Shown here in pieces: positions 13,363-22,235 of a stretch of DNA of 43,618 nucleotides (its first letter is position 1; each line of letters begins with the position of its first letter). This DNA comes from Acholeplasmataceae bacterium (GTDB taxonomy: Bacteria > Bacillota_I > Bacilli_A > Acholeplasmatales > Acholeplasmataceae). The notes under the pieces were generated by a model. The model ran no database searches. It worked only from the letters and a program-made list of their open reading frames with translations, and was not told the origin of the DNA. The position numbers were made by a program, and so were the translations under genes. The stretch covers positions 1 through 43,618 of the forward strand of contig JAQVBA010000001.1 of the NCBI GenBank assembly GCA_028690555.1. Direction: 5' to 3'.

Positions 13363-13530
13363 ATGCCAAGAAGAATTACTGATGTTTGTATCGCTTGTGG
13401 CGCATGCCAAGCGGAATGTCCAGTGGATTGTATTTCAGAAGGCGATATCTACGTTATTGACGAAGATATTTGCATTGATTGTGGCGCTTGCCAAGCAGTT
13501 TGCCCAACAGACGCTATTATTGAAGTATAA
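13363..13530 (+). CDS. 2[4Fe-4S] ferredoxin (55 aa, not in the ORF track)
   Basis: The ORF encodes MPRRITDVCIACGACQAECP... with two CxxCxxCxxxCP clusters (CIACGACQAECP and CIDCGACQAVCP), each expected to bind one [4Fe-4S] cluster. This is the clostridial-type small ferredoxin of 55 residues, a soluble low-potential electron carrier for enzymes such as pyruvate:ferredoxin oxidoreductase or hydrogenase. No partner enzyme is in the window. Support is strong: consensus promoter, GGAGG with 8-nt spacing, and a terminator 22 nt after the stop. It is monocistronic and convergent with the next gene. Confidence 0.97.
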   Translation: MPRRITDVCIACGACQAECPVDCISEGDIYVIDEDICIDCGACQAVCPTDAIIEV

Positions 13531-13551
13531 TCATATTGATTTTTTAGAAAG

Positions 13552-13580
13552 AAAAAACTACCAAATTCTGGTAGTTTTTT
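13552..13580. terminator. Bidirectional terminator between ferredoxin and the acidic protein
   Basis: The stem CTACCA/TGGTAG with a 5-nt loop is flanked by A-run and T-run on opposite sides, so it works in both directions for the two convergent genes. Confidence 0.85.
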
Positions 13581-13599
13581 TATTTGTTATCTTAATATT

Positions 13600-15399
13600 T
13601 TATGGCAATAATCCTAATAAATCTTCATAAGACATTCCAGTATCTCCTAAAGCTGCAGTGAGTTCTGTAAATAAAGCTTCTTGTTCTGCTTCATCCATGC
13701 CTTCTATGACTGTCATCACTTCTGTGATCGCCTCATCAAGTGCTTCGGGATCATCAATACTTTCAGTTACTTCAATCAATGCTGTCGATAACTCTTCGGG
13801 AATATTTTCACTTTCTGTAATCAATGTAATGGATGTTTCAATCATTTCACCAACCATTTCATTGATTAATTCATCAATAACTTCTGGATTATCAATATTA
13901 TCAATAACCGCTTGAATGGAATCTGCAAGTTCTGGTGGTAAGTCTGGATTGCCTTGTACAAGTTCAAGAGCAGCAGTTGCCAATTCTTCGACATTACCTA
14001 AATCTTCAAACAGATTAAGTTGAATATATAAATAGAGATGAAGATTTTTAATTTCAGAACCAACAATATTAATCCCTGTAGAATCCATCATTTGGTCAAA
14101 ATCACGAATGATAATTGAATCACCTTCAATTAATTCATTTTCACCTAAAACATCTAAAATTAAACCAATATGTTCTTCACTTAAACTTAACTCGCCTGCA
14201 TCAAGTCCTTTTAAGTGGAATAATAAATCAGAACCAATAATTTCTGGAATAGCATGAATTTTAATAATCGATGGTAAAACTTTTGATGGGTCATTTATAT
14301 CCACAATTTGAAGAGGAATGTTTACAATCATATCTTCTTCCATGGTGACATAAGGTACATAAATATAAGCTTTATAATTTTCCATCAAATCAACTTCAGT
14401 CACATACCCGTTTACCGTTAAATTGGGACGCATAAAATACTCGAATACACGATTTAATGTGAAATCATCAAGTTTAATATATGGGTCTTCGCCTGTAACT
14501 GATGAAAGAATCACTGTGCTAGCTTTAGAAGTTAATATGGTTTGCATATGTGCATCATCAATAATCTTATCTTCATTCGCTAAGACTACAGGTTCTGTTT
14601 CATCAATAATTTTACCTAATGCAATTTCAGCTGCAAAAACTTCATCATCAAAACCAATATCAATTAATTCATTTTCACCAATAAATTGTAATAATGCATC
14701 AATTAAAGGTTTGTTTTCATCATTTTCATCCAAGAAACTATTCAAAAGAGCATCTACTTCTACCGTGACTTTTCTTTCGATTGGATCAAATGTGCCAATC
14801 CCCTCAATTTGTTCAGAAATAAGTTCTTCTAGATTTTGTCCAGTCACTCTTTCAGCAATCCAACTCGCTGCGGTCATTGCCCATGCAAGTGGTACATTAC
14901 CAATGGTCACTTTATCTAAAGTTAACACAATCTCTTCAGTATCAATTTCTAGAATAAACGAAAGTAACAATCGTGTTTTGAAGGTGAATCCACCAACAAA
15001 CGCATGCAAACCGGATTCAATTTCAATCACATTACCTTCTTTAAATCGAACCCAAGATCCTTGATAGGCATACATTTCTTCTTTTAAAACATAATTTTTT
15101 TCATCGTCAGTTGCAGTATCTACTAAATAATTTGGATTCATTTCTTGGAATTGCGTCAATAATAATTGATTCACAGTTTCTTGATTAATTTCCAAATCAA
15201 AAGTAGATGTTGGAGTCGCATCTAACAAAAATGCGTCGATTTCTTCAACAACCATTTCTTCAAAATTTACTTGTCCTGTTCCAGATGTGAATTCATCGAC
15301 AGGAATATCAACACTTTTATACATTGCACCGACAAAAGCTAGAGGTATACCTAACATAAGCAGTATCGGTAAGATAAACAATTTGAATAAAAATCCCAT
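13600..15399 (-). CDS. Membrane-anchored acidic protein with C-terminal repeat, unknown function
   Basis: I do not recognise the family. The N-terminus has one hydrophobic segment (about residues 3-27), then a long acidic, beta-rich region expected outside the membrane. Motif-like phrases recur: DLEINQETVNQLLL resembles the start of YpmS-type extracytoplasmic domains, and GENELI occurs twice. The last 130 residues are helical, extremely acidic and contain a duplicated unit of about 29 residues (PPELADSIQAVIDNIDNPEV... and IPEELSTALIEVTESIDDPEA...). The ATG at 15399 has GGGAGTG 6 nt upstream; the track's GTG at 15408 has its SD overlapping it. Monocistronic, between the tsaD and ferredoxin terminators. 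Possibly a surface or envelope protein (inference). Confidence 0.85.
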   Translation of the reverse strand: MGFLFKLFILPILLMLGIPLAFVGAMYKSVDIPVDEFTSGTGQVNFEEMVVEEIDAFLLDATPTSTFDLEINQETVNQLLLTQFQEMNPNYLVDTATDDEKNYVLKEEMYAYQGSWVRFKEGNVIEIESGLHAFVGGFTFKTRLLLSFILEIDTEEIVLTLDKVTIGNVPLAWAMTAASWIAERVTGQNLEELISEQIEGIGTFDPIERKVTVEVDALLNSFLDENDENKPLIDALLQFIGENELIDIGFDDEVFAAEIALGKIIDETEPVVLANEDKIIDDAHMQTILTSKASTVILSSVTGEDPYIKLDDFTLNRVFEYFMRPNLTVNGYVTEVDLMENYKAYIYVPYVTMEEDMIVNIPLQIVDINDPSKVLPSIIKIHAIPEIIGSDLLFHLKGLDAGELSLSEEHIGLILDVLGENELIEGDSIIIRDFDQMMDSTGINIVGSEIKNLHLYLYIQLNLFEDLGNVEELATAALELVQGNPDLPPELADSIQAVIDNIDNPEVIDELINEMVGEMIETSITLITESENIPEELSTALIEVTESIDDPEALDEAITEVMTVIEGMDEAEQEALFTELTAALGDTGMSYEDLLGLLP

Positions 15400-15454
15400 A
15401 TTCTTCACTCCCTTCTTTTCTTCATCATATTACTTTTATGTTCAAAATACAATA

Positions 15455-15470
15455 TATTCGCAAGCGAATA
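15455..15470. repeat. Inverted repeat TATTCGC-AA-GCGAATA upstream of the acidic-protein gene
   Basis: Two perfect 7-bp arms separated by 2 nt, located about 56 nt before the acidic-protein start and next to the tsaD terminator tail. It could be an operator. No perfect -10 or -35 is clear beside it. Confidence 0.45.
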
Positions 15471-15498
15471 AAAAAAACAGGTATCAAAAATGATACCT
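15470..15498 (-). terminator. Terminator of the tsaD operon
   Basis: On the minus strand AGGTATC-ATTTTT-GATACCT is followed by GTTTTTTTTATT. The stem includes part of the tsaD stop codon, so the terminator starts inside the coding end. Confidence 0.85.
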
Positions 15499-16498
15499 AT
15501 AGTTCTTCAACGCTTAATGTGGAAATACCACCTAAAAGATAATTTGGAAGAGGTCCTACCTCATTTTGATAGTAAAATGCCGCAGCACCAATCATCGCTG
15601 CATTATCTGTACAATATTTCATGGATGGTATAATAATTTCTCGATTTGGAATTTCTTTAAATATACGATTTCTAAGTCCTTGGTTTGCTGCTACACCACC
15701 AGCAATGATGATTTGTTTCACATCATATGTTTCAGCAGCTAATTTTGTCTTTTCAATTAAAACATCTAAGACACTCGCTTGGAAAGATGCACACATATCA
15801 TTAATATGGATTGTTTCATTTCTTTGCTCTGCATTGTGCACTAAATTAACAACTGCACTCTTTAACCCTGAAAAACTAAAATCAAATTTTGTTTTATCTA
15901 AATATGGGCGTGGTAGTTGATAAGTATCATGTCCTAATGCAGCGAGTTTATCAACAATTGGTCCACCTGGATAAGCTAGGCCAAGTGTTCTTGCAACTTT
16001 ATCATAAGCTTCACCCACAGCATCATCAAGTGTAGTCCCAAGTAACTTAAATGACATATGCTTTTCCATATAGATAAGTTCAGTATGTCCCCCACTTATA
16101 AGTAGTGCTAATGCTGGAAATTTCATATCATGTTCAAGATTTGCTGCATAAATATGACCAATTAAATGATTAATACCAATAATAGGAATTTGATGAGCAA
16201 ATGCAAATGCTGTCGCTGCATTAATTCCAACAAGTAAAGATCCAATCAAGCCAGGCCCTTTCGTGACGGCTACTAAATCAATATCACTTTCTTTAATATT
16301 TGCATTTAGGATGGCTTGCTCAAATACTCTTGTCATATGAACGACATGGTTTCTTGAAGCGATTTCAGGAACAACTCCACCATAGACTTTATGAATATCG
16401 ATTTGTGACAAAACGATGTGAGATAAAACTTCTTTATAATCTTTTAGTATCGCAACACTACTTTCGTCACAACTACTTTCAACTGCTAATATAATCAT
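15497..16498 (-). CDS. tsaD: tRNA N6-adenosine threonylcarbamoyltransferase
   Basis: 333 residues, normal length. The N-terminus [16 protein letters not shown], the metal-binding pair HMTRV.../[20 protein letters not shown], and [13 protein letters not shown] are all diagnostic for TsaD/Kae1. TsaD transfers the threonylcarbamoyl group from threonylcarbamoyl-AMP to A37 of ANN-decoding tRNAs, working with TsaB and TsaE, which are encoded just upstream. Its ATG overlaps the rimI stop by 4 nt (ATGA). It is the last gene of the S1-pgi-tsaE-tsaB-rimI-tsaD operon. The TsaC/Sua5 partner is not in the window. Confidence 0.97.
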   Translation of the reverse strand: MIILAVESSCDESSVAILKDYKEVLSHIVLSQIDIHKVYGGVVPEIASRNHVVHMTRVFEQAILNANIKESDIDLVAVTKGPGLIGSLLVGINAATAFAFAHQIPIIGINHLIGHIYAANLEHDMKFPALALLISGGHTELIYMEKHMSFKLLGTTLDDAVGEAYDKVARTLGLAYPGGPIVDKLAALGHDTYQLPRPYLDKTKFDFSFSGLKSAVVNLVHNAEQRNETIHINDMCASFQASVLDVLIEKTKLAAETYDVKQIIIAGGVAANQGLRNRIFKEIPNREIIIPSMKYCTDNAAMIGAAAFYYQNEVGPLPNYLLGGISTLSVEEL

Positions 16499-16929
16499 TT
16501 TGTCACCTCCCTTATATATACAATGGCATCTTCTTTTTCATAATAATTCGCACGTGTATGCGATGCTTTAAAACCAAACTTTTCATAAAAATGGCGTGCT
16601 CTTTTATTGCTCTTACGTACCTCTAAAGCAATTTTTAAGACACCTAAATTCTTTAAATAATCTAAAACATAAACCATCAATTGACTTCCTATACCTTGAT
16701 CCTGATAATCAAGATCAACGACAAAGTTCATCATTTCTGCAAGTTCATCAATTGCTCTAAATCCCACATAAGCAACGATTTCTTTATGCATCTCATAAAC
16801 AAAATAATGACCAAAAGGATTAATCGCAAGTTCATCATATAAAAATGATTGTCCAAGCCCATCACCTAAAACTCTTTTCTCTAAATGGTGAATGGCTGGA
16901 ACATCATTAAGATTTGCTTTTCTGATCAT
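16495..16929 (-). CDS. rimI: Ribosomal-protein-alanine N-acetyltransferase (GNAT)
   Basis: A single GNAT domain of 144 residues: [16 protein letters not shown] at the N-terminus, then the acetyl-CoA-binding motif [15 protein letters not shown] (Q/R-x-x-G-x-G/A) and the motif B region [20 protein letters not shown], which is the RimI pattern. RimI acetylates the N-terminal alanine of ribosomal protein bS18; the gene is commonly embedded between tsaB and tsaD, as here. It overlaps tsaB by 23 nt and tsaD by 4 nt. Another GNAT specificity cannot be excluded, but the context supports RimI. Confidence 0.88.
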   Translation of the reverse strand: MIRKANLNDVPAIHHLEKRVLGDGLGQSFLYDELAINPFGHYFVYEMHKEIVAYVGFRAIDELAEMMNFVVDLDYQDQGIGSQLMVYVLDYLKNLGVLKIALEVRKSNKRARHFYEKFGFKASHTRANYYEKEDAIVYIREVTK

Positions 16930-17506
16930 GATTTGTCTCTGCTTCCGTTTTTCTTAAATAGTTGGGGATTAAGTCGTGAACATTTGTCACATAGTCGCTC
17001 TTTTCTCGAATCACCTTTGGACATACTTCGTAGTGTCGATCATCGATAAACATCGTTTGAGCATCTTTATACAAGGGATTTTCTTTAAGTTCATTAAAAA
17101 GACGATATCCTTCTTCTAAAATAATCTCTCCATTTTGATAGATTGCTGAAAAGACATGTCCTCTTCTTGCATCCATTAAGGCTGCAACTTTGCCTTCATA
17201 TCCTGAAGTCATAAAAAGAAGTGAGCTGATTTTTTTCAGCTTCACATGTTTTGTATATGCAAGCATTTTACCAACCATCACTGCAATTCTTACACCTGTA
17301 TATGATCCTGGTCCAACACCAATGATAACTTCATCAATATCATCAAGTTTTAATTTATTTCTCTTTAATACTTGATCAACACGATCCACTAAATATTTCG
17401 CATGGTCGCGAATCGCAATCCGTATTGAAAAATCGACGAGTATATCATCTTTGGCATAGCCAACAAACATGACATTTGTGGAAACATCAAACATTAAAGT
17501 TTTCAT
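16907..17506 (-). CDS. tsaB: tRNA threonylcarbamoyladenosine modification protein TsaB
   Basis: 199 residues with MFDVSTNVMFVGYA at the N-terminus and the family signature GVGPGSYTGVRIAVMVGKML near residue 64. It has the ASKHA fold related to TsaD but lacks the metal-binding histidines, so it is the scaffold subunit that dimerises with TsaD and recruits TsaE. It overlaps tsaE by 4 nt and rimI by 23 nt. Confidence 0.95.
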   Translation of the reverse strand: MKTLMFDVSTNVMFVGYAKDDILVDFSIRIAIRDHAKYLVDRVDQVLKRNKLKLDDIDEVIIGVGPGSYTGVRIAVMVGKMLAYTKHVKLKKISSLLFMTSGYEGKVAALMDARRGHVFSAIYQNGEIILEEGYRLFNELKENPLYKDAQTMFIDDRHYEVCPKVIREKSDYVTNVHDLIPNYLRKTEAETNHDQKSKS

Positions 17507-17961
17507 ATTTTTTCGACCGCCCTTTTACATGGATATCCCACACATGTCATGATGATTTCTCGTGTATCTAGACCTGTTTTATTGATTTTAACGAGTAAAT
17601 GATCTTTCGGTAATAAAGATTCCACTTGATATGGCCATTCAACGACAACCATCCCCATGCCATCAATATATTCTTCTAAATCAAAATCAGATCCTTCGCC
17701 GTCAAGACGATAAAGATCTAGGTGATAAAGTGTCCGAAGACGATCTTTTGATTGATATTTTTTCATAATAGTATATGAAGGACTATTTACAATGGTTTCA
17801 ATTCCTAAACCTAAGGCTAATCCTTTTGTAAATGTTGTTTTACCGGATCCTAGATCACCATCGAGTAATATAACTACTTTAGGTTCATATTTCAATAATA
17901 GTCCGAGTTCATAACCTAAACGTTTTGTTTCTTCTGCTGAATTTGAATTTTTTTTCTTCAT
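17503..17961 (-). CDS. tsaE: tRNA threonylcarbamoyladenosine biosynthesis ATPase TsaE
   Basis: 152 residues. The P-loop GDLGSGKTTFTKGLA (about 35-49), the switch segment VNSPSYTIMKKY and YHLDLYRL, then VVVEWP are the TsaE pattern. It is the ATPase that binds the TsaB-TsaD dimer and resets it between t6A catalytic cycles. AGGAG stands 4 nt before the ATG. It starts 7 nt after pgi, so glycolysis and t6A genes share a transcript. Confidence 0.96.
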   Translation of the reverse strand: MKKKNSNSAEETKRLGYELGLLLKYEPKVVILLDGDLGSGKTTFTKGLALGLGIETIVNSPSYTIMKKYQSKDRLRTLYHLDLYRLDGEGSDFDLEEYIDGMGMVVVEWPYQVESLLPKDHLLVKINKTGLDTREIIMTCVGYPCKRAVEKI

Positions 17962-17968
17962 GAAACTC

Positions 17969-19273
17969 CTACTTTATAAAATGTTCAAAACCTTTCTTTC
18001 CTAAAAGAGCGAACATATTTTTCTTATATGCTTCAACACCTGGTTGATTAAATGGATTGACACCAATCCAATAAGCAGACATCGCACATGCAATCTCAAA
18101 GAAATAAACGAGATAGCCAAACGTATAACTATCCATTTTTGGAATTTGAATTAACAAATTCGGAACATTGCCATCCACATGTGCCATCATTGTGCCTTTT
18201 AAAGCTTGCAAATTGACATAAGATAAAGGCTTATTCGCTAAATAATTTAACTCATCTAAATCATTTTCTTCTTTGGTTAAATGAATATCGCGATTAGGAT
18301 TCATCACTTGAATTACGGTTTCAAATAAGTGACGTTCCCCATCTTGAATATATTGACCAAGCGAATGCAGATCGGTTGAAAATCCTGCACTTGCTACAAA
18401 TAACCCTTTGTGGTCTTTTCCTTCGGATTCTCCAAAGAGTTGTTTCCACCACTCGTTTAAATATAATAGATTGGGTTCATACCCTACCATCATTTCAATC
18501 TTTTTACCTGACTCATATAAAAGCGAACGAGTCACAGCATATAAATATGCTTCATTTTTCTCTAAAAGTGGGTTTGAAAAACGTTCATATGCAGCTTTTG
18601 CACCTTGCATCATGGAATTGATGTCAACTCCTTGTGAAGCTAAAGGTAATAATCCTACTGCAGTTAACACACTAAAACGACCACCAACATCATCAGGTAT
18701 GACAAACATTTCATATCCGTTTGTTTTAGATACTGAATAAAGTGCTCCACGCGCTTTATCTGTTGTTGCGTAAATACGTTCTTTTGCTTTTTCAACGCCA
18801 TATTTATTTTCTAAAACACGTTTAAGTAATCTAAATGCAATTGCTGGTTCTGTCGTTGTCCCTGATTTTGAAATCACGTTAATCGAAAAGTCTTTATCTT
18901 CTAAATAATCGATTAGATTCGCCATGTATTCGCTTGACATATGATGCCCTGCAAAAATAACTTCTAATGCGTCCTTTTTGAAAGGTGATTTTAAAAATTC
19001 TAATCCAGCTTTTGCGCCGAGATAAGATCCACCAATCCCAATGACCACTAAAACTTGGCTTGTTTTTCTAATTTTCTCACTTGCTTTTAAAATACGTTGA
19101 TATTCTTCTTGATCATAATGAATCGGCAAGTCAAGCCAACCTAAAAATTCATTGCCTAATCCAGTCTTTTCATGAATCATTCGATGAATTTTATTTACTT
19201 TTTCTTGTAAATCTTCGGGTTGCGTCGTTAAAAATGGACGCGCATCCTTTAAACAAAGTTCGATGTATGCCAT
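17969..19273 (-). CDS. pgi: Glucose-6-phosphate isomerase
   Basis: Interconverts glucose-6-phosphate and fructose-6-phosphate. Visible features: [36 protein letters not shown] (the SIS-type sugar-phosphate site) and [17 protein letters not shown], all diagnostic. The track starts at a TTG (19306), which would overlap the upstream S1 gene and adds residues with no family character. The ATG at 19273 begins [14 protein letters not shown] and has AGAGGG 9 nt upstream, giving 434 residues, close to Bacillus Pgi. It is the second gene of its operon. Confidence 0.96.
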   Translation of the reverse strand: MAYIELCLKDARPFLTTQPEDLQEKVNKIHRMIHEKTGLGNEFLGWLDLPIHYDQEEYQRILKASEKIRKTSQVLVVIGIGGSYLGAKAGLEFLKSPFKKDALEVIFAGHHMSSEYMANLIDYLEDKDFSINVISKSGTTTEPAIAFRLLKRVLENKYGVEKAKERIYATTDKARGALYSVSKTNGYEMFVIPDDVGGRFSVLTAVGLLPLASQGVDINSMMQGAKAAYERFSNPLLEKNEAYLYAVTRSLLYESGKKIEMMVGYEPNLLYLNEWWKQLFGESEGKDHKGLFVASAGFSTDLHSLGQYIQDGERHLFETVIQVMNPNRDIHLTKEENDLDELNYLANKPLSYVNLQALKGTMMAHVDGNVPNLLIQIPKMDSYTFGYLVYFFEIACAMSAYWIGVNPFNQPGVEAYKKNMFALLGKKGFEHFIK

Positions 19274-19286
19274 AATTTTAATCCCT

Positions 19287-19610
19287 CTATTTCTTAGATT
19301 TTTCAATCCAATGTGGTAAAGCTTTTGCTAAGCTGTGAAATCCTATTTTAATTTTTACTAATCTTTGAATCTTTGGATGCACAGGATGTGCCTTTTTATA
19401 ACTGAGTTTAAGTCGTTTGTTTTCTTCATCAATTTCAATAACCATTGCTTCAATCTCGTCTCCAACACTCAGCATATCTTCGAGTGAGGATACATATTGA
19501 TCTGACATCTCTGAAATATGAATTAATCCTGTATATTCATCGCAAGACACAAAGACACCATATGCTTGAATCCCTGTCACTTGACATATAATGCAATCAT
19601 CTATTTTCAT
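19287..19610 (-). CDS. yugI: S1-domain RNA-binding protein (YugI/CvfD type)
   Basis: One S1 domain ([21 protein letters not shown]...GLIHISEMS...[24 protein letters not shown]) and a short basic tail ending in a Lys/Ser-rich segment; 107 residues from the ATG at 19610. GAGG lies 8 nt before this ATG; the track's GTG at 19628 lies too close to the -10 box. Bacillus YugI and Listeria CvfD are small S1 proteins that associate with ribosomes, and yugI lies near pgi in Bacillus too. The stop is 13 nt before pgi. Ribosome binding is inferred from the family. Confidence 0.88.
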   Translation of the reverse strand: MKIDDCIICQVTGIQAYGVFVSCDEYTGLIHISEMSDQYVSSLEDMLSVGDEIEAMVIEIDEENKRLKLSYKKAHPVHPKIQRLVKIKIGFHSLAKALPHWIEKSKK

Positions 19611-19628
19611 ATCCAAAACCTCGTTCAC

Positions 19629-19656
19629 ATTATATCATATTTAGAAAAGGACTCAA
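19629..19656 (-). promoter_or_regulatory. Promoter of the S1-pgi-tsa operon (TTGAGT-16-TATAAT)
   Basis: TATAAT occupies 19629-19634 and TTGAGT 19651-19656 with 16 nt between them on the minus strand. The -35 abuts the U-tract of the degV terminator. Confidence 0.65.
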
Positions 19657-19679
19657 TTAAAAAACGCGTTGCCGCGTTT
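19655..19679 (-). terminator. Terminator of the cdaA-degV operon
   Basis: On the minus strand the stem AAACGCG-GCAA-CGCGTTT is followed by TTTAATT. The first stem base falls in the degV stop codon, and GCAA is a stable GNRA tetraloop. Confidence 0.85.
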
Positions 19680-20521
19680 CATTGATAAGTTAAATAAACT
19701 CCAAGTCCACCAAGCCCAATATGTGCCGATATTACAGGACTAACAATACCTGCAAGTTTGACTTTTACTTTGTCGCCTAAATTATAAATTGCATGTTGTA
19801 GTTCTTTTGCAGAAACAGATTGATCAACATAGTCAATAATGACTTCTACTGGATTAGTTTCTAGCATTTTTTTGACTTCTTCAACAAGATACAATAATAC
19901 ATTTTGATGACTTCTGACTTTGTGTTCCAATTCTAAAACACCACGTCTAAATCTTAAGATTGGTTTAACTTTTAAGATATTACCAATAAATGCAGATACT
20001 TTACCTAGTCTTCCATTTCTAACGAGTGTTTGTAAATTATCTACGGTGAAAATGAGTGAGCCCTTTTCCTTTAAGAGTTCTAAATAAGCTAATCCTTCTG
20101 TGATTTTGTGGCCACCTTCAAAAAATTCAACCATTTTTTGAGCCAAATATGTGCCTCCACTAATGGTCGTTTCTGAGTCGACTACGTGAACATGTGGATT
20201 CTCAAAAATTGTTTTGGCAAGAGTTGCGGCATTAAAAGTTCCACTTAAGCTTTTGGATAATGTTAGACATAAGACCTCATCAAACATTTCTAATTGCTCT
20301 TTAAATGCCTCCATAAATACTTCAGGAGATGGTTGACTTGTCTTAATTTGCAATCCATCTTTCATCGCTTGAATGGCTATTTCTGGATCAAAAGTGCCAT
20401 CGATATATTCTTCATTGCCAATGAGTACTTTGAGTGGGACGATGGTGATATGTTCAGTTTTTGCATAGGACTTATCCATTCCAAATGTTGAATCTACAAT
20501 TAAACCAACCGTGCGTTTCAT
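19679..20521 (-). CDS. DegV/FakB-family fatty-acid-binding protein
   Basis: 280 residues with the DegV pattern: GLIVDSTFGM at the N-terminus, SQPSPEVFMEAF, LTLSKSLSGTFNAA (fatty-acid carboxylate-binding Ser/Thr region), VVDSETTISGGTYLAQ, and a closing VISAHIGLGGLGVYLT. FakB proteins present exogenous fatty acids to the kinase FakA for phosphorylation and entry into phospholipid synthesis. No fakA is visible here. GAGGTG stands 5 nt before the ATG. It is the last gene of the cdaA operon. The exact ligand cannot be told from sequence. Confidence 0.92.
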   Translation of the reverse strand: MKRTVGLIVDSTFGMDKSYAKTEHITIVPLKVLIGNEEYIDGTFDPEIAIQAMKDGLQIKTSQPSPEVFMEAFKEQLEMFDEVLCLTLSKSLSGTFNAATLAKTIFENPHVHVVDSETTISGGTYLAQKMVEFFEGGHKITEGLAYLELLKEKGSLIFTVDNLQTLVRNGRLGKVSAFIGNILKVKPILRFRRGVLELEHKVRSHQNVLLYLVEEVKKMLETNPVEVIIDYVDQSVSAKELQHAIYNLGDKVKVKLAGIVSPVISAHIGLGGLGVYLTYQ

Positions 20522-20544
20522 TTCTTCACCTCATCCATCATATT

Positions 20545-20775
20545 TTAATCGACTGTGACAACAGCAATAATTCCTGGAACGTTTTCTAATAACATCGTTT
20601 CAATACCTTGTTTAAGGGTAACATCAATTGCCATACATCCATCACATGCGCCAAGCATTTTGACATAAACAATGCCATCTTCTACATTGATGACTTCAAT
20701 ATCTCCACCATCGCGTTGTAGGTATGGTCTTACTTTATGAATTAAATCTAAAACTTGTTGTTTTGTATTATCCAT
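20545..20775 (-). CDS. NifU C-terminal domain Fe-S scaffold protein
   Basis: 76 residues comprising one Nfu domain: VRPYLQRDGGDIEVINVEDGIVYVKMLGACDGCMAIDVTLKQGIE, with the CxxC pair (CDGC) that holds a bridging [4Fe-4S] cluster. It probably carries Fe-S clusters to apoproteins, as Bacillus YutI does. GGAG lies 9 nt before the ATG. It lies next to a YutD homologue, an arrangement also seen in Bacillus. Confidence 0.94.
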   Translation of the reverse strand: MDNTKQQVLDLIHKVRPYLQRDGGDIEVINVEDGIVYVKMLGACDGCMAIDVTLKQGIETMLLENVPGIIAVVTVD

Positions 20776-20820
20776 GATTTCACTCTCCTAATCGCACCTA
20801 GTATATATGATTTCTTTGAA

Positions 20821-21111
20821 TTATTCAAATGAAGTATCTTGAGTATTTTTAAGACGTTTCAAAATATAATGACCACAATTCATACTGCAAGATTCATTTA
20901 AATAATCGGGGATTCTTTTAAACCCATTTGGACTTTTTGGATCCGAGTTAAATCCTTTTAATCGATGAATCCCAGAGGATACATCACCCACTAAATATGT
21001 ATATCGATCGAATGCAACATCGACATAACGCTCTTGAAATTTAAGTAAATCAAAAGCATCTCGATGATTTTTAATAAGCTCAAATTGTCCAAATTCCGTG
21101 TCAATAATCAT
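20821..21111 (-). CDS. yutD: YutD family protein (DUF1027), unknown function
   Basis: 96 residues. The order FDLLKFQERYVDVAFDRYTYLVGDVSSGIHRLKGF...PDYLNESCSMNCGHYILKRLK matches my memory of Bacillus YutD (acidic RY.D..YDYIVGD then RLKGF and a C-terminal cysteine pair before YxVLK). The two close cysteines (CSMNC) could bind metal, which is an inference. It overlaps the ispDF stop by 4 nt and precedes the nifU-like gene, the same partners as in Bacillus, so a role near Fe-S or cofactor metabolism is possible but unproven. Confidence 0.8.
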   Translation of the reverse strand: MIIDTEFGQFELIKNHRDAFDLLKFQERYVDVAFDRYTYLVGDVSSGIHRLKGFNSDPKSPNGFKRIPDYLNESCSMNCGHYILKRLKNTQDTSFE

Positions 21112-22235
21112 GTGATTTTCCTCCTAAGTAAACAAATTGCTTCTGCGGCCATAGCTTCTCCACGACCAATGGCTTCTAGCCCTTCATAAGTGGTTGCTTT
21201 CACGCTAATTTGATCCGCTTTTATTGATAAATGTTGACTAATATTTTCTTTTATTTTTAATATATATGGGTTTAGTTTAGGATATTCAGCAAATACTGTG
21301 GCATCAATATTTACAATTTCATATCCTTTATCCTTAATTTTTTGATGTATATCCATCAGTAAATCCATTGAATTTGCATCTTTATATTTTGGATCTGTAT
21401 CTGGATAAAATGTTCCTAAATCACCTAAAGACAAAGCGCCTAACATGGACTCTCCAATCGCATGCAATAAAACATCGGCATCGCTATGACCCAAAAGTCC
21501 TTTTGAAAAAGGTAATTTAAGTCCGCCTAAGATTAATGGTCTACCTTCAATAAGTCGGTGTAGATCGAAGCTTTTGCCAATTCTTAATCGATTCCCTTGA
21601 TTCATTAATGACTCTACTAAAACTAAATCTTTCGCATAAGTCACTTTTAAGTTAGGTTCGTCATTCATAACTACAAAAACTGATTCTTCTGGATAAAAAG
21701 CTTGATATAACCCGATATCATCATCATAGGTTTGTTCACTTCTTAAGTATGCATATCTAATTTTTTCAGTTAAAAAGGCTTGAGGAGTTTGCGATTGAAT
21801 AAAATTCTCTCTATTTTCGCTTTTTAAAACCCCATTTTCAAATCTTTTAAGGGCTTGTGTCATCGGTTCGGCAAGTAAAATCGCATCATGCACACTTAAT
21901 GCTTTTTCAATTTCTTCAATTTTATGTTTTTGAATCAAAGGTCTAGCAGCATCATGAATAAATACATAAGGTGTTTTGACTTCTTTAAGTCCCTTCATCA
22001 CACTTTCACCACGTGTTTTCCCACCGATGACTAGCGTAACACTTGATGGTATAAGTGATTTAATCGTTTCATAATCCGATTTTGAAACGACTAAAACAAT
22101 GTCATACCCCAATTCCAAAAAGGTTTCTATGCTATATAAAAACAGTGGCTTATGGTGTATTTCAAGTAAAATCTTTGATTGATTTAATTTGGTTCTGCTA
22201 CCTGTGCCTGCCCCAACAATTAATGCAGTATTCAT
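21108..22235 (-). CDS. ispDF: Bifunctional IspD/IspF isoprenoid enzyme
   Basis: A 375-residue fusion. Residues 1 to about 215 form IspD (2-C-methyl-D-erythritol 4-phosphate cytidylyltransferase): GAGTGSRTKLNQSK, GGKTRGESVMKGL and FIHDAARPLI. Residues about 218-375 form IspF (MEcPP synthase): SFDLHRL and LGHSDADVLLHAI (metal-binding Asp/His), DLGTFYPDTDPKYKD and TTYEGLEAIGRGEAMAAEA. They catalyse non-consecutive steps of the MEP pathway. Fused IspDF is best known from alpha- and epsilon-proteobacteria, so it is notable here. The ATG overlaps the upstream cyclo-ligase stop by 4 nt. IspE is not in the window. Confidence 0.95.
   Translation of the reverse strand: MNTALIVGAGTGSRTKLNQSKILLEIHHKPLFLYSIETFLELGYDIVLVVSKSDYETIKSLIPSSVTLVIGGKTRGESVMKGLKEVKTPYVFIHDAARPLIQKHKIEEIEKALSVHDAILLAEPMTQALKRFENGVLKSENRENFIQSQTPQAFLTEKIRYAYLRSEQTYDDDIGLYQAFYPEESVFVVMNDEPNLKVTYAKDLVLVESLMNQGNRLRIGKSFDLHRLIEGRPLILGGLKLPFSKGLLGHSDADVLLHAIGESMLGALSLGDLGTFYPDTDPKYKDANSMDLLMDIHQKIKDKGYEIVNIDATVFAEYPKLNPYILKIKENISQHLSIKADQISVKATTYEGLEAIGRGEAMAAEAICLLRRKIT

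Noticed and set aside
14423-15064. 213-residue plus-strand ORF opposite the acidic protein
   Set aside because: It is the antisense shadow of an acidic gene, giving a Ser/Ile-rich sequence; it has no SD or family pattern, and the minus-strand gene has a good SD and terminators.
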